Shown here: positions 7,933-16,645 of the stretch, piece by piece
Layout of the letters: each line of letters opens with the position of its first letter
How positions within the stretch are numbered: the stretch's first letter is position 1
NCBI GenBank assembly: GCA_022508505.1
Contig: JAFLVC010000011.1
Span: forward strand, 1-64,000
DNA length: 64,000 nt
Direction of reading: 5' to 3'
Origin: Clostridiales bacterium
GTDB lineage: Bacteria > Bacillota > Clostridia > Christensenellales > Pumilibacteraceae
Notes under the pieces: model-generated
Databases searched by the model: none
Told to the model about the DNA's origin: nothing
Seen by the model: only the letters and a program-made list of their open reading frames with translations
Made by a program: the position numbers and the translations under genes

Positions 7933-9324
7933 TCATTCTCCTATATTCTCGCTATCCTGCGGCATGCGGCGCGGCGAGCCTTTGGATATCAGCGCCTCGC
8001 CGCTCAAAAACAGGTTGACGCGGTACAGCCCTGTCTCCGTCGCCTTCACAGTGTACGACGTGGTAAATTCGCCGACAAACTCGAGCTCTTTTGCCTTGCT
8101 TTCCGCAAACTCCTTTGCTACGGCGTCGACGTCGCGCTCCACCGTCACCGGCTTTGTCTCGAAATACTCGTAAGTCGTGACGTAGAGCGGAATCAACACG
8201 TCATAGTTTGCCGTCGTCGTCCTGCTTTCATACGACTTATACGGCGGCTTGGGAGTGAACAGTCTGCGGCCGAAAACAGTAAAGCACGTTTGCCTTTTGC
8301 TCTTGCCCGTGCGGCGGTACTCCACCGAGTACGCGCTGACTTCCGCCGTCACCGTAATCGACACGTCGCCGTAAACGTCGGCGTCGCACTCACCCGTATA
8401 CAAGAGCTCGCCCGCAGTCGAATACACGTCGCCGTCCGCAAGAAGATCGCCTTTTTTTACGACGTCGCCGCGCGCGACGTGAGCTCTGCCTCGCCTGACG
8501 ACTATGCGCGTAACAGTCGCGTCGTAAGCCGACTCGTACGCCTCGAACTTTTGCCGCACGGTAAAGTCTTTAGCTTCGAGGACGTAGACGTAAAGCGTGG
8601 TGCCTATTATCTCCGCGCCGGCGTCCGAAACGCCGTCCATGCCGTTTACTGCGGCGCAGACGAGGTCTGTGTCGACGTCGGTCTTTTTAACGCCCGAAAC
8701 GAAGCCCGCTTTTTTCAAGACGCTCTCGATTGCCGCGTCCGACAAAACCTCGTTACCCGAAATGTCGATGCGCCAAATATGGGAATAAGAAATGTTCAAA
8801 GCGATTGCCGCGGCGACCGCGCCGAAGATTAGCCCCGACCGCGCGAGCCAAAAACGAGTTAACCGACCTATACCGAAGCCTTCGCCTATTTCAAAATTAT
8901 AGCACAATTCGTTTAAAATAGCAACAGCTTTGTGAAAGTCTTTTTTTCGTATTTTAAATGTCGAAAATCCGCCGCCGACGGCGACGTCCGCCATACCTAT
9001 CCCCGCCGTTGAAAGCCGCGAGGCGACCTCCGCGCCGCCGCCCTTTACTTTCAGCTCTACGCGCGGCAAAAACCCGTAATTGTTATAACCGAAGCCGCGC
9101 GGGTCGTTTTTGAGTTTTTTCTTTATTTTGCGGTAGACCTTTTGCCGCGCTTCAAGCTTTACCGCACGCTTTTTCGCATTTATTTCGGCGATTCTTTTGC
9201 GCGACTCTTCCTTTTCGCGCTTTAACTCCGTCTTTTTCGCCTTTTTTGCCGCTTTGATGCGTTTTAGCTCTTGCTCGCGCTGTTTCTTTTCCGCGGCACC
9301 GTCTGTCTTTTTCGCTCGGCTCAT
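7933..9324 (-). CDS. yqfD: Sporulation protein YqfD
   Basis: YqfD is a membrane protein made in the mother cell and required for normal sporulation in Bacillus. The ORF track begins upstream, but the likely start is the ATG at 9324 (MSRAKKTDG), which overlaps the yqfC stop as ATGA and gives 463 residues. Residues 1-75 form a very basic, coiled-coil-prone extension that the roughly 400-residue Bacillus protein lacks. The YqfD domain then follows: one membrane span near 195-215 (GAVAAAIALNISYSHIW), a POTRA-like IDISGNEVLSDAAIESVL, and a beta-rich region with RRGRAHVARGDVVKKGDLL. Its presence implies a spore-forming ancestry. Confidence 0.88.
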   Translation of the reverse strand: MSRAKKTDGAAEKKQREQELKRIKAAKKAKKTELKREKEESRKRIAEINAKKRAVKLEARQKVYRKIKKKLKNDPRGFGYNNYGFLPRVELKVKGGGAEVASRLSTAGIGMADVAVGGGFSTFKIRKKDFHKAVAILNELCYNFEIGEGFGIGRLTRFWLARSGLIFGAVAAAIALNISYSHIWRIDISGNEVLSDAAIESVLKKAGFVSGVKKTDVDTDLVCAAVNGMDGVSDAGAEIIGTTLYVYVLEAKDFTVRQKFEAYESAYDATVTRIVVRRGRAHVARGDVVKKGDLLADGDVYSTAGELLYTGECDADVYGDVSITVTAEVSAYSVEYRRTGKSKRQTCFTVFGRRLFTPKPPYKSYESRTTTANYDVLIPLYVTTYEYFETKPVTVERDVDAVAKEFAESKAKELEFVGEFTTSYTVKATETGLYRVNLFLSGEALISKGSPRRMPQDSENIGE

Positions 9325-9575
9325 ATATCTTTTACCGACACTCCGTCTATTCTTCCGACGATTGCCGTGCAGTCGCCTGTGAGGTCCTTTACCGTCATGC
9401 CGTCGCCCGTCACGGTCAGTATGCACCGCGGCGTGCGGAATATCATCTCGCATTTGTCGATGCTCATAGGCTTTGCGCCCTCGATATAAATGCCGTCGCG
9501 CCCGAACATGATCGCATGAAACTTGATTTCGACGGCGTTCCCGAATAATTTGGCTGTCTGTTCTATAAAGCTCAT
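9321..9575 (-). CDS. yqfC: Sporulation protein YqfC
   Basis: A small (84 residues) YabP/YqfC-family protein that accompanies YqfD in sporulating Firmicutes. Typical are the central CEMIFRTPRCILTVTGDGMTVKDLTGD and the C-terminal GRIDGVSV. Its stop overlaps the yqfD start (ATGA), so the two are translationally coupled. No strong Shine-Dalgarno is seen. CATAATAAT 7 bases upstream could be a sporulation-sigma (SigE) -10 element, but the -35 is unconvincing. Confidence 0.9.
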   Translation of the reverse strand: MSFIEQTAKLFGNAVEIKFHAIMFGRDGIYIEGAKPMSIDKCEMIFRTPRCILTVTGDGMTVKDLTGDCTAIVGRIDGVSVKDI

Positions 9576-9625
9576 CGAACTATTATTATGTCAAAAGCCC
9601 TCGACATAGAACGTCCCGCGGCATA

Positions 9626-9651
9626 CAAAAAACGCACCCGTTCGGTGCGTT
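9626..9651 (-). terminator. Terminator after nfeD-like gene
   Basis: On the minus strand AACGCACC, loop GAAC, GGGTGCGTT and a run of T follow the nfeD-like stop by about 8 bases. It separates the ogg-nfeD unit from yqfC. Confidence 0.85.
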
Positions 9652-9659
9652 TAAGTGCG

Positions 9660-10163
9660 TTACTCTTGTTCGTCGAGCTTTTCGATGATTATTCTGTTGG
9701 GCGTGACGGCGGTTATTACGACGCGCGCGCCGCTCGGGATCGGTTTTTCGCTGTACACCACGAGGTTTATGTCGTCGATTGCGACGTTGCCCGTGTGGTC
9801 GATGGGCGTATTCGCGACGCCAACCTTGCCGATAAGGCTTCCGTATCTGCGGCTGATACCGTCCGATTTTTTTATTCGCGCGACCCTGAGCCAATCACGC
9901 TTTTGCGTGGCGAGCGACACTATGTGCACGACGAACATGACTATTGACGTCAAGAACACGAACATAAACGCTTCACCCGGCGAGCCGTGCATCATTCGCG
10001 TTATGAACGACGCGCCGATAAGCGTTATGCCCAGCGAATACATCAGCCCGTGAAGCGGCCGAAAATACTCGACGGCGAACAGTATAAAGCCCGTCGTCCA
10101 CAGGCACACCGTCGCTATATCTATATAGCCGAACAGCGCCGCAAAACTCTCCGACGGCGACAT
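9660..10163 (-). CDS. NfeD-like membrane protein
   Basis: The 167-residue protein has three predicted membrane segments in its first 85 residues and a C-terminal soluble beta domain of the NfeD type (GSLIGKVGVANTPIDHTGNVAIDD). Such proteins usually partner with stomatin or SPFH proteases and act at membranes. No stomatin gene is in view. It starts one base after the ogg stop, so it is probably co-transcribed with ogg, and a terminator follows directly. Confidence 0.8.
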   Translation of the reverse strand: MSPSESFAALFGYIDIATVCLWTTGFILFAVEYFRPLHGLMYSLGITLIGASFITRMMHGSPGEAFMFVFLTSIVMFVVHIVSLATQKRDWLRVARIKKSDGISRRYGSLIGKVGVANTPIDHTGNVAIDDINLVVYSEKPIPSGARVVITAVTPNRIIIEKLDEQE

Positions 10164-10164
10164 A

Positions 10165-10968
10165 TCACGCCTTTTCGCGAAGTATCGCGTTGTAATAGAA
10201 AATGTACTGCTGAGCGTAGCCTGCGTAGTCGCCGTACCGCGACATCAGACGCGTTCTTAACTGCATTTCGGTTTCCATGCCCTGCCGCAGCGTTCGCAAT
10301 ATCCAAGTATCGACAGGAAAAATCTCTAGCCGCCCGAGCGCAAACAGCATTACGCAATCGGCGACTTTGGGTCCCACGCCGGGTAACGACCTCAAAAGCT
10401 TTTCGGCGTCAGTAGTACGCGCGCCGCGCACTCTGTTGAGTATGTCTGTCTCCGCGCAAATTCTTGCGGTGTCGTATATGTACTGCGAACGGTAGCCGCA
10501 GCCTATCGCGTCGAGCTGACGCACGGCAAGCGACGCAAGCTGCTCCGGCGTCGGAAACACGTCGTCGAACATCGCACACAGTCTGTTAATTATGCTCTTT
10601 ATGCGCGGAATATTGTTGTTTGCAGAAATGATGAACGAAATGAGCGTTTCGAAAAGCGGCTGGTGCAAAATCCTGAGCGCCCCGCAGCTGTCAAGCGCTT
10701 TTTGAAGCTCGGGAAAACGCGAAAGCTCGCGCTTTGTACGGTTTACGTCGCGGTCGAGGTTAAAAAAGCTGACAAAGTAATTTACGGAAGTAGTTTCGAT
10801 CGTTACGTAATTGCCCTTGGTATAGACTTTGGCCGTGTGTTCCCCTGACTTTACCGTGTAAATATCGTCCGCCTTTTCAAAGCGAAAAAGCTGACCGCAT
10901 TCAAGCGTCGCTTTTACGTCGATGTTGGCGGCGTCCACCGTTATACTGCCCGCGTCTGTCTTATACAT
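10165..10968 (-). CDS. ogg: 8-oxoguanine DNA glycosylase/AP lyase
   Basis: The enzyme removes 8-oxoguanine from DNA and nicks the abasic site. The 267 residues contain an OGG N-terminal domain and a helix-hairpin-helix GPD domain with LPGVGPKVADCVMLFALG, which includes the catalytic lysine of the V-G-x-K-V-A-D motif, and PVDTWI with the catalytic aspartate. This is the Ogg1-like class rather than MutM. No Shine-Dalgarno is visible before the ATG. The rpmA terminator lies just upstream, so it needs its own promoter. Confidence 0.93.
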   Translation of the reverse strand: MYKTDAGSITVDAANIDVKATLECGQLFRFEKADDIYTVKSGEHTAKVYTKGNYVTIETTSVNYFVSFFNLDRDVNRTKRELSRFPELQKALDSCGALRILHQPLFETLISFIISANNNIPRIKSIINRLCAMFDDVFPTPEQLASLAVRQLDAIGCGYRSQYIYDTARICAETDILNRVRGARTTDAEKLLRSLPGVGPKVADCVMLFALGRLEIFPVDTWILRTLRQGMETEMQLRTRLMSRYGDYAGYAQQYIFYYNAILREKA

Positions 10969-10994
10969 AACAAATACCTAATCGAATAAATTTT

Positions 10995-11020
10995 ACAAAA
11001 AAAGGGCTTTGCGTGCCCTT
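10995..11020 (-). terminator. Terminator of the rplU-prp-rpmA operon
   Basis: On the minus strand AAGGGC, a 7-base loop, GCCCTT and seven T follow the rpmA stop by about 15 bases. Confidence 0.9.
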
Positions 11021-11034
11021 CTTTGTGCAAACCG

Positions 11035-11313
11035 TTATTGTGCAATCGGATAAACGCTTACTTGCTTGCGATTGCCTTTGCTTTCGAACTTGACCTTTCC
11101 GTCGACCAAGGCGAAAAGCGTGTCGTCGCCGCCAAGCCCTACGTTCTCACCGGGGTGGAACTTGGTGCCGCGTTGGCGGACGAGTATGTTGCCGGCCAAG
11201 ACGAACTGACCGTCCGAGCGCTTGACGCCGAGGCGTTGCGCGTTACTGTCTCTGCCGTTCTTGGTGGAACCGCCGCCCTTTTTGTGGGCAAACAACTGAA
11301 TATTAATAAACAT
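11035..11313 (-). CDS. rpmA: Ribosomal protein bL27 with Prp-cleavable leader
   Basis: The 92-residue L27 sits near the peptidyl-transferase centre of the 50S subunit. The sequence opens with the Firmicutes leader MFINIQLF before [21 protein letters not shown]. In Firmicutes the Prp protease removes such a leader after the phenylalanine, and the prp gene is the immediate upstream neighbour. The rest is a normal L27. Confidence 0.98.
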   Translation of the reverse strand: MFINIQLFAHKKGGGSTKNGRDSNAQRLGVKRSDGQFVLAGNILVRQRGTKFHPGENVGLGGDDTLFALVDGKVKFESKGNRKQVSVYPIAQ

Positions 11314-11314
11314 T

Positions 11315-11644
11315 TTAATTTCCTCCCGTAATCGTCTCCGTCTTGATGAATTGCGGATAGCCGCTGCGGAGATCCTCTACTCCCACGCGCAGTGCGCGCA
11401 GTAAAACTTGAATGTCGTGATCGAACTCTGTCCCTCGCTCCGCCCGAAACTCGAACAGCGCTTTGCCGTCGTCACGGTCGAACGTGACGGGAGCTCCGAG
11501 GTCCTTTATTGCAAGATACGCCGTTTGTACGAGTGTGGATACCGCCGCGCAAACTATGTCGCTTCCCGCCTCCGCGTAACCGCTGTGGCCCTCGGCGCGT
11601 ACCCTGTGCGTCTTTTCGTCAGATGAGAACGAAACCTTTATCAT
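11315..11644 (-). CDS. prp: Ribosomal-processing cysteine protease Prp
   Basis: Prp cuts the N-terminal leader of L27. The 109-residue protein has the family motif [18 protein letters not shown] with the catalytic pair H20 and C32. Its start overlaps the rplU stop (ATGA) and rpmA follows at once, the standard L21-Prp-L27 order. Confidence 0.97.
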   Translation of the reverse strand: MIKVSFSSDEKTHRVRAEGHSGYAEAGSDIVCAAVSTLVQTAYLAIKDLGAPVTFDRDDGKALFEFRAERGTEFDHDIQVLLRALRVGVEDLRSGYPQFIKTETITGGN

Positions 11645-11943
11645 GCAATACTTTCGATCTTTATGCGCGTATAGAACTGCCTGTGGCCTTGCTTTTTACG
11701 CACGTTCTTTTTTGCCTTGTACTTAAAGACGACAACCTTTTTCGCTTTGAGCTGCTTTACGACTGTTGCGGTAACCTTTTTGGCCTCCGCTTCCTTGCCG
11801 CAAACGATGTTCGCGCCCTCGCCCGTCATGAGCGTCTTGAGCTCGACCGTCGCGCCCTCCTCCGCGTCCAGATGCTCGACGTCGAGAACGTCGCCCACAT
11901 TGACGCGGTATTGCTTGCCGCCTGTTTCGATGATAGCAAACAC
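11641..11943 (-). CDS. rplU: Ribosomal protein bL21
   Basis: L21 is a 50S subunit protein that binds 23S rRNA. The ORF track runs upstream to 12054, but translation most likely starts at the GTG at 11943 (MFAIIETGGKQYRV), 7 bases after a GGAGG, which gives the normal 100 residues. The C-terminal KKNVRKKQGHRQFYTRIKI is characteristic. A consensus promoter lies 80 bases upstream and leaves an mRNA leader of about 70 bases. Confidence 0.96.
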   Translation of the reverse strand: MFAIIETGGKQYRVNVGDVLDVEHLDAEEGATVELKTLMTGEGANIVCGKEAEAKKVTATVVKQLKAKKVVVFKYKAKKNVRKKQGHRQFYTRIKIESIA

Positions 11944-12022
11944 AGCATTACCTCCGTTTAGTATTCGCCGTCGGGGTATCGGAGAACCGAATTTAAAACC
12001 CTTTTCGTGCGGTTCGGATATA

Positions 12023-12051
12023 AGTATATCACAACGCAAAATTGCTGTCAA
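12023..12051 (-). promoter_or_regulatory. Consensus promoter of rplU-prp-rpmA
   Basis: On the minus strand TTGACA, exactly 17 bases, TATACT. The leader of about 70 bases (11944-12016) could carry an L21-leader-type autoregulatory structure. I did not recognise a specific fold, so this is only a suggestion. Confidence 0.88.
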
Positions 12052-12052
12052 C

Positions 12053-12084
12053 AAAAAAGACTACCTCTTTTATAAGAAGTAGTC
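12053..12084 (-). terminator. Terminator of the aspartokinase gene
   Basis: On the minus strand an 11-bp stem starting GACTACTTCTT, loop ATAA, and six T. It lies about 65 bases after the aspartokinase stop and immediately upstream of the rplU -35 box. Confidence 0.88.
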
Positions 12085-12150
12085 CGCAAAATTTCCTGAA
12101 TTCGACTGCGTTTACCGCCCGAAAACCGCTTTTATGCTTACGCCGCGCCG

Positions 12151-13464
12151 CTAAACCTCGAACTCGCCGTTGAGCGCTTTTAGCGCCCTTTCGAAATCGT
12201 CGTTCGACACGCCGAGGATTATGTTTATCTCCGACGCGCCCTGGTCTATCATGCGGAGGTTGATGTCTGCGTTCGACAGCCTGCTTATCGCCCGCGCCGC
12301 CGTGCCCGGACGGCTTACCATGCCGTGACCGACGATTGCAATAAGCGCGAGGTCTGTCGAAAGGCTTATGTGGTCGGGATTGACCTCCTTTTGCACCGCC
12401 TCGACGAGCTCGTTCGCCGTTTTGCCGTCCACAGCCGAAAAAACTACGGTCATGGAGTCGATGCCGCTCGGAATGTGCTCGATCGGGATATTGAGCTTTT
12501 CGAAACAGTTTAAAACGCGCCGCGCAAAACCCACCTCGGCGTTCATCATCGACTTATCTATGTGCAACGAGAAAAAGTCCTTTTTGCCCGCAATGGCGGT
12601 AATGGGCCGCTTGTTCTTTCTCTTGTACTCGCCGTTCAAAAAGGCTTCGGTCGGCACGATCTTGGTCCCTTCCGAGTCGGGATTGAAGGTGTTAAGAATG
12701 TGAATGGGAATATTCGCCCTGCGGACGGGAAATATCGAGTCGGGATGGAGAACGTTTGCGCCCATATACGCGAGCTCGCGGAGCTCCTTGTACGTCAAAA
12801 CGTCTATTATCGTCGCGTGCGGCGCTATGCGCGGATCGCAGGTCATAAACCCGTCGACGTCGGTGAAGTTTTCGTAAAGCGACGCATTCACCGCGCGCGC
12901 GACTATCGCGCCGGACACGTCCGAACCGCCGCGTGTAAACGTAACTATATCGCCGCTCGCGTCGCTGCCGTAAAACCCGGGAATTACCGCCCGCTTATAC
13001 CCCGACAGTGCGAGCTTGCACACGCTTTGGGTGTAGTCGTCGTCAAACACTCCGTCGCGGAACTTGATCAGCTCGCAGGCGTCGACAAAGTCGTAGCCGA
13101 GCACCGCCGCGAGAAGCTTTGCGCAAAGATACTCGCCGCGCGATATGATGTAGTCGGCGCTCGCCGTCGGAAGTTTTTCGATGATTTGTTCAAAGTCCTG
13201 ACGAAGGTAATCCTTATTCGCCAAAAGTCCGCCGCACAGCTCTTCGAACCGCCGCATAACGGGCAAAAAAGCCTCGGCGCGAAGCTCCGGCTCTTTGTCT
13301 GCGACGGCAATAAGCATATCGGTAACTTTGGGATAGCCGTCCGCCTTCCCCGGCGCGGAAACAACGACGAACCTGCGCTCGCGGTCGGACGTTATGATGC
13401 TCTTTACGCGCTCTATGCTCTCTATTGTGGACATTGATGTTCCGCCAAACTTTACAGCCTTCAT
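12151..13464 (-). CDS. lysC: Aspartate kinase
   Basis: Aspartokinase phosphorylates aspartate in the first step of lysine, threonine and methionine synthesis. The 437 residues start with KFGGTSM (residues 5-11). They carry the kinase signature FTRGGSDVSGA and two C-terminal ACT domains from about residue 290 (IVGHGMVSRPGTAARAISRL), where amino-acid feedback would act. The overall layout is that of the monofunctional YclM/ThrA-like class. Upstream is a DUF1015 gene 61 bases away. A TATAAT is present in that gap but without a good -35. Confidence 0.95.
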   Translation of the reverse strand: MKAVKFGGTSMSTIESIERVKSIITSDRERRFVVVSAPGKADGYPKVTDMLIAVADKEPELRAEAFLPVMRRFEELCGGLLANKDYLRQDFEQIIEKLPTASADYIISRGEYLCAKLLAAVLGYDFVDACELIKFRDGVFDDDYTQSVCKLALSGYKRAVIPGFYGSDASGDIVTFTRGGSDVSGAIVARAVNASLYENFTDVDGFMTCDPRIAPHATIIDVLTYKELRELAYMGANVLHPDSIFPVRRANIPIHILNTFNPDSEGTKIVPTEAFLNGEYKRKNKRPITAIAGKKDFFSLHIDKSMMNAEVGFARRVLNCFEKLNIPIEHIPSGIDSMTVVFSAVDGKTANELVEAVQKEVNPDHISLSTDLALIAIVGHGMVSRPGTAARAISRLSNADINLRMIDQGASEINIILGVSNDDFERALKALNGEFEV

Positions 13465-13525
13465 TATTTCTCCGTTGCTCTATTATATTCCGAAAAGCAC
13501 CAATGCGACATTGTCATCAGAGTTT

Positions 13526-14686
13526 TTATTCACGAATTATGCGCGCTTCGATGTAGTAGCGCTTTTCTTCCGCCTCGCCGAGCGAAAATGTCTTTTTGGG
13601 AAGCGTGCCGTTTTTGACGACGTAATTGAAAAGCTCGAACTTTTCCACGCCGCGCATCTTTATCCCGACGCAGCCCTCGCGAACAAGCGCGTCGTCACCG
13701 TGTACGTATTCGACGCTGCCGCCGAAAAGCTCGACGTACGCCTCGCAGTAGTTGTCCACTTCCTTTATCGCCTGTATCTTGTCCTCGGGAACGTTTATCG
13801 AAACGGTTCCGTTCGCGTGCGCGGTCGTGACGGCGGTGCCGTTAACAGCCAAGCGCAGTCCGTCCAAAAACAGCGCCGGATCGTCGGTCTTTACAAGTCT
13901 GTGTATGGGCTCGCACACCAGCCCATCGTCGTAGATGTTGACAAGCTCGACGAGCGCGTAGCCGTTGTACGGATTTGGCGAAGTGTCCCTGCAATGCTTT
14001 GCGGTCGCAAGCGAATGGTTGCCGTCACCGACGAGCGCAAACAGCTTTGTACCGAACTTTTTCTCGGACTCGGCTATGATGTCGAAAACCGCTTTTTTGA
14101 GCGGCGCTGTGTCGCGGGGCGCTATGAGCTCGCCCGTTATGTGTCCGCCGCCACCCTTGAGATCGCCGTCGTAAAGCGGCGTCTTTTGTGCGGCGTCAAC
14201 CGCTTTTTTAATCGCGTTTTTGCGGTCGTCGACGAGCAAGAGAATGTGCGGTAGCTCTATGTCTATCGCCTCGCGTATTGCGACGCGCGGAGGGATACGC
14301 TCCTGTATGGTGCGCTCAGAGGCGCGTATGAGCGCGGTGTTGCCCGCGGTGTACTCGTAGTCGTCTAGATTGATGGCGGCGACAAGCCCGTGCCGCACCC
14401 TGCCGTAAGGCGTTGTACGCGTAACCGCGACAGTGCCTTTCACCGCCGTAAACCTGCCGCCTATCAGCATATCCTCGGACATCTCGCGAATGAGCGGCAA
14501 GCGTTCCTCCGCTTCGTCCAAGAAGCATTCGGGTAGTATCAAATCGAGCGCAGACTGCGCTTTAAGTTCGGTTTTCAGATTGTTCCAATATTCGGGCTGC
14601 GACGAAAACTGATCGCAAGCAATTGCCGCAAAGTCTCCGACGTCCCCCTTCGGAATCAATATTTGACTGTCGAAATCAATAACCAT
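13526..14686 (-). CDS. DUF1015 family protein
   Basis: A 386-residue soluble protein of the DUF1015 family, common in Clostridia, with no established function. Typical pieces are the N-terminal ILIPKGD, the central ERIPPRVAIREA and LLVDD, and the GDGNHSLATAK segment in the C-terminal half. It lies after the cdaA/stub pair with a gap of about 15 bases and may belong to that transcript. Confidence 0.8.
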   Translation of the reverse strand: MVIDFDSQILIPKGDVGDFAAIACDQFSSQPEYWNNLKTELKAQSALDLILPECFLDEAEERLPLIREMSEDMLIGGRFTAVKGTVAVTRTTPYGRVRHGLVAAINLDDYEYTAGNTALIRASERTIQERIPPRVAIREAIDIELPHILLLVDDRKNAIKKAVDAAQKTPLYDGDLKGGGGHITGELIAPRDTAPLKKAVFDIIAESEKKFGTKLFALVGDGNHSLATAKHCRDTSPNPYNGYALVELVNIYDDGLVCEPIHRLVKTDDPALFLDGLRLAVNGTAVTTAHANGTVSINVPEDKIQAIKEVDNYCEAYVELFGGSVEYVHGDDALVREGCVGIKMRGVEKFELFNYVVKNGTLPKKTFSLGEAEEKRYYIEARIIRE

Positions 14687-14701
14687 CTTCTTTAATCGTC
14701 T

Positions 14702-14860
14702 TTAAAGAGAGAGTCCGGCGACGAGTGCCCACATGAGGAAGGATGTACCGATTGCAAGCAGCTTCCACCCTATATTGTGCACGAATATTGCCTTTAAAAC
14801 GGATACGAACTTTCCGTCCTTTTTTTCGCTTTTCTTAGCCGTCTGTCTTTGCTCTTCCAT
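14702..14860 (-). CDS. CdaR-like stub: 52-residue single-span protein
   Basis: Too short for the ORF track. It reads MEEQRQTAKKSEKKDGKFVS, then HNIGWKLLAIGTSFLMWALV, and stops. The start shares one base with the cdaA stop (TAATG), implying translational coupling. In most Firmicutes the gene after cdaA is cdaR (YbbR), whose N-terminus is a short basic stretch plus one membrane helix with a comparable N-x-G-x-K-L-L-A-x-x-x-x-x-x-L-W pattern, followed by several extracellular YbbR domains. Here only the anchor remains. Whether it still binds CdaA is inference. Confidence 0.7.
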   Translation of the reverse strand: MEEQRQTAKKSEKKDGKFVSVLKAIFVHNIGWKLLAIGTSFLMWALVAGLSL

Positions 14861-15711
14861 TATTTATCGCTCCTTAAAGATCTCTTGGTCTTCTTCTTTG
14901 CCGACACGGCTTTGAGACCGTACACCTGTTCGAGCTGATCGGTCAGCATCTGAGAATCGTAGTAGCGCGTGATGTTGCCGTGGTGCGCTACCGAAATAAC
15001 GCCCGTCTCCTCAGACACGATGATAGCGAGGACGTTGTAGCTTTCGGTTACGCCTATAGCCGCGCGGTGGCGCGTTCCGAGCTCTTTGTCGATCGAGTTG
15101 GACTGCGACAGCGGCAAGAAGCAACCGGCGGCGATTATTCTGTTGCCGCGGACGAAAACCGCGCCGTCGTGAAGGGGCGCCTTGGTGTTGAATATACTCT
15201 CCAAAAGTGCGCACGAAAGCACAGCGTCGAGCTCGGTTCCCGAATCGAGAATATGCTCGGGCATGCTGTGCGTGGAAATAACTATTAGCGCGCCGACATT
15301 CTTTTTGGACATGTTTTGCGCGGCACGCACTATATGCGATATAGTTTCGTGGAGCTGATCGTCCGTGATATCGTTTTCGGTGATGTAAACGTCATGCTCT
15401 TCCTTGGGCGAAGCGAGCTTCATTATGCCCCTTCTCGACTCCTGCGGGAACAGCAAAACTATTGCGATGATAGCCAAAATCAAGCTGTACGAGAGAACCG
15501 TGCCTATAACCGTCAGCCCGACCATGTCGGACGACAGCACGATGCCGGCAAACACGAGCGGCAAAAGATAGGCAACGAGCTTGACCGCGTTGTTCTTTTT
15601 AAGGAATACAATAATGCCGTAAATCAACAGCGCGGTGAGCACGACATCTATCACGCACGCGGCGGGATTATCTGCCATACTCTCGTATATTCGGACAAAA
15701 AACTCCTTCAT
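14860..15711 (-). CDS. cdaA: Diadenylate cyclase CdaA
   Basis: CdaA makes cyclic di-AMP from two ATP at the inner face of the membrane. With the start at 15711 (MKEFFVRIYES, GGAGG 5 bases upstream) it has 283 residues. The ORF-track start lies on top of the -10 box and is unlikely. Three membrane helices lie in the first 95 residues. The DAC domain follows with LHDGAVF (DGA motif) and GTRHRAAIG (RHR motif), both intact. A basic C-terminal tail ends it (SAKKKTKRSLR). It heads the cdaA-stub-DUF1015 cluster. Confidence 0.95.
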   Translation of the reverse strand: MKEFFVRIYESMADNPAACVIDVVLTALLIYGIIVFLKKNNAVKLVAYLLPLVFAGIVLSSDMVGLTVIGTVLSYSLILAIIAIVLLFPQESRRGIMKLASPKEEHDVYITENDITDDQLHETISHIVRAAQNMSKKNVGALIVISTHSMPEHILDSGTELDAVLSCALLESIFNTKAPLHDGAVFVRGNRIIAAGCFLPLSQSNSIDKELGTRHRAAIGVTESYNVLAIIVSEETGVISVAHHGNITRYYDSQMLTDQLEQVYGLKAVSAKKKTKRSLRSDK

Positions 15712-15727
15712 ACGCTCCTCCATCATC

Positions 15728-15756
15728 ATTATACAATATAATCAATTCGTTTTCAA
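15728..15756 (-). promoter_or_regulatory. Promoter of cdaA
   Basis: On the minus strand TTGAAA, 17 bases, TATAAT, about 17 bases before the chosen cdaA start. The AT-rich stretch from here to 15976 holds no gene that I can see. Confidence 0.8.
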
Positions 15757-15976
15757 TCGTTTTTTACTTTCTTTTTTGCGGAAATCGAAAAAATTTTTTA
15801 CTTTTTTCTATCGACTGCGCCGTAGTCTGCGCATTAAATTTGATACAAGCCCCAAACTAATGTGGAGCCGACTGTCCGGCCGAACGCGTAGGGCTATCCA
15901 CCCGAAAAAAGCGCGCCCGCCCCGAAAAACGCTTAAATTTATTCGCCGAAAATTATGAACAAATTTTTAAAAACAC

Positions 15977-16005
15977 TTGATTTTTTTGTTTTTATAGGTT
16001 ATAAT
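15977..16005 (+). promoter_or_regulatory. Promoter of the lysine-rich membrane protein gene
   Basis: TTGATT, 17 bases, TATAAT, about 30 bases before the ATG at 16036. Confidence 0.8.
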
Positions 16006-16035
16006 GTAATGTACACATCCGTATAAGAGGGTTTT

Positions 16036-16467
16036 ATGGCAAAAAAGGACGCTGCAACGCCTGAGAAGGCCAAAGAAGAAAAAAAGAAGGACGATAAGAA
16101 GGAAAAAGGCAAGAAAGGCAAAAAGGACGCCGCCGCTGCCGGAGCACCCGCAGACGGACAGGCCGCAACTTCTCTTGCCAACATGTCGCCCGAGCAGATG
16201 ACGGCGGCACAGATTGAGCAAGCGCTCAAAGAGAGCACCGATCCCGAATCTCGTCTCAAAAGGCTGCGCAGCCCCATCAACGTGAGGAGCTGCCTTCTCA
16301 ATATTCTCATACTTATCGTCATGACGCTCGGCATAGTTATACTGTGGTGCTTCCTCGCCGTCGACAAGTTCAACTTCGGCACGGTGTTTTCGGATATGAT
16401 GAGCAAGTTCGGCATATCACAGGCTTTTGAGGGCTTCTGGAACTGGCTGACAGGGCTATTCAGTTAA
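16036..16467 (+). CDS. Lysine-rich single-span membrane protein, unknown
   Basis: I do not recognise a family. The 143 residues comprise a strongly basic low-complexity N-terminus (residues 1-32, KKDDKKEKGKKGKK), an Ala/Pro-rich linker, a short helical stretch (MSPEQMTAAQIEQALKES), one membrane helix at about 87-108 (LLNILILIVMTLGIVILWCFL), and a short aromatic C-terminus (GFWNWLTGLF) that could lie on the membrane surface. A promoter lies upstream and a terminator follows 8 bases after the stop, so it is a single-gene unit. Confidence 0.75.
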   Translation: MAKKDAATPEKAKEEKKKDDKKEKGKKGKKDAAAAGAPADGQAATSLANMSPEQMTAAQIEQALKESTDPESRLKRLRSPINVRSCLLNILILIVMTLGIVILWCFLAVDKFNFGTVFSDMMSKFGISQAFEGFWNWLTGLFS

Positions 16468-16474
16468 ACTTTTT

Positions 16475-16502
16475 AAGGCGATGCAAATGCACCGCCTTTT
16501 TT
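16475..16502 (+). terminator. Terminator after the lysine-rich protein gene
   Basis: AAGGCG, GCAAATGC core, CGCCTT and a T run, directly after the stop. Confidence 0.85.
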
Positions 16503-16603
16503 GTTGCTCACTTCCCCATCACGATTAACTAAAAAGCGCGGCCGAAAGGTGTATTTCTTAGGGATTTACCTGTGGACGAAAAAGCAAACTACACTTCGAA
16601 AAC

Positions 16604-16629
16604 AAAGTATAGTGTGCTATACTTTTTAT
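16604..16629. repeat. Perfect hairpin in the intergenic region
   Basis: AAAGTATAG, loop TGTG, CTATACTTT and further T. It resembles a terminator on the plus strand, but it is a second one after 16.48 kb, so it may instead belong to the palindrome-rich segment that follows. Confidence 0.55.
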
Positions 16630-16645
16630 TGTAAGTGCATTTAGC

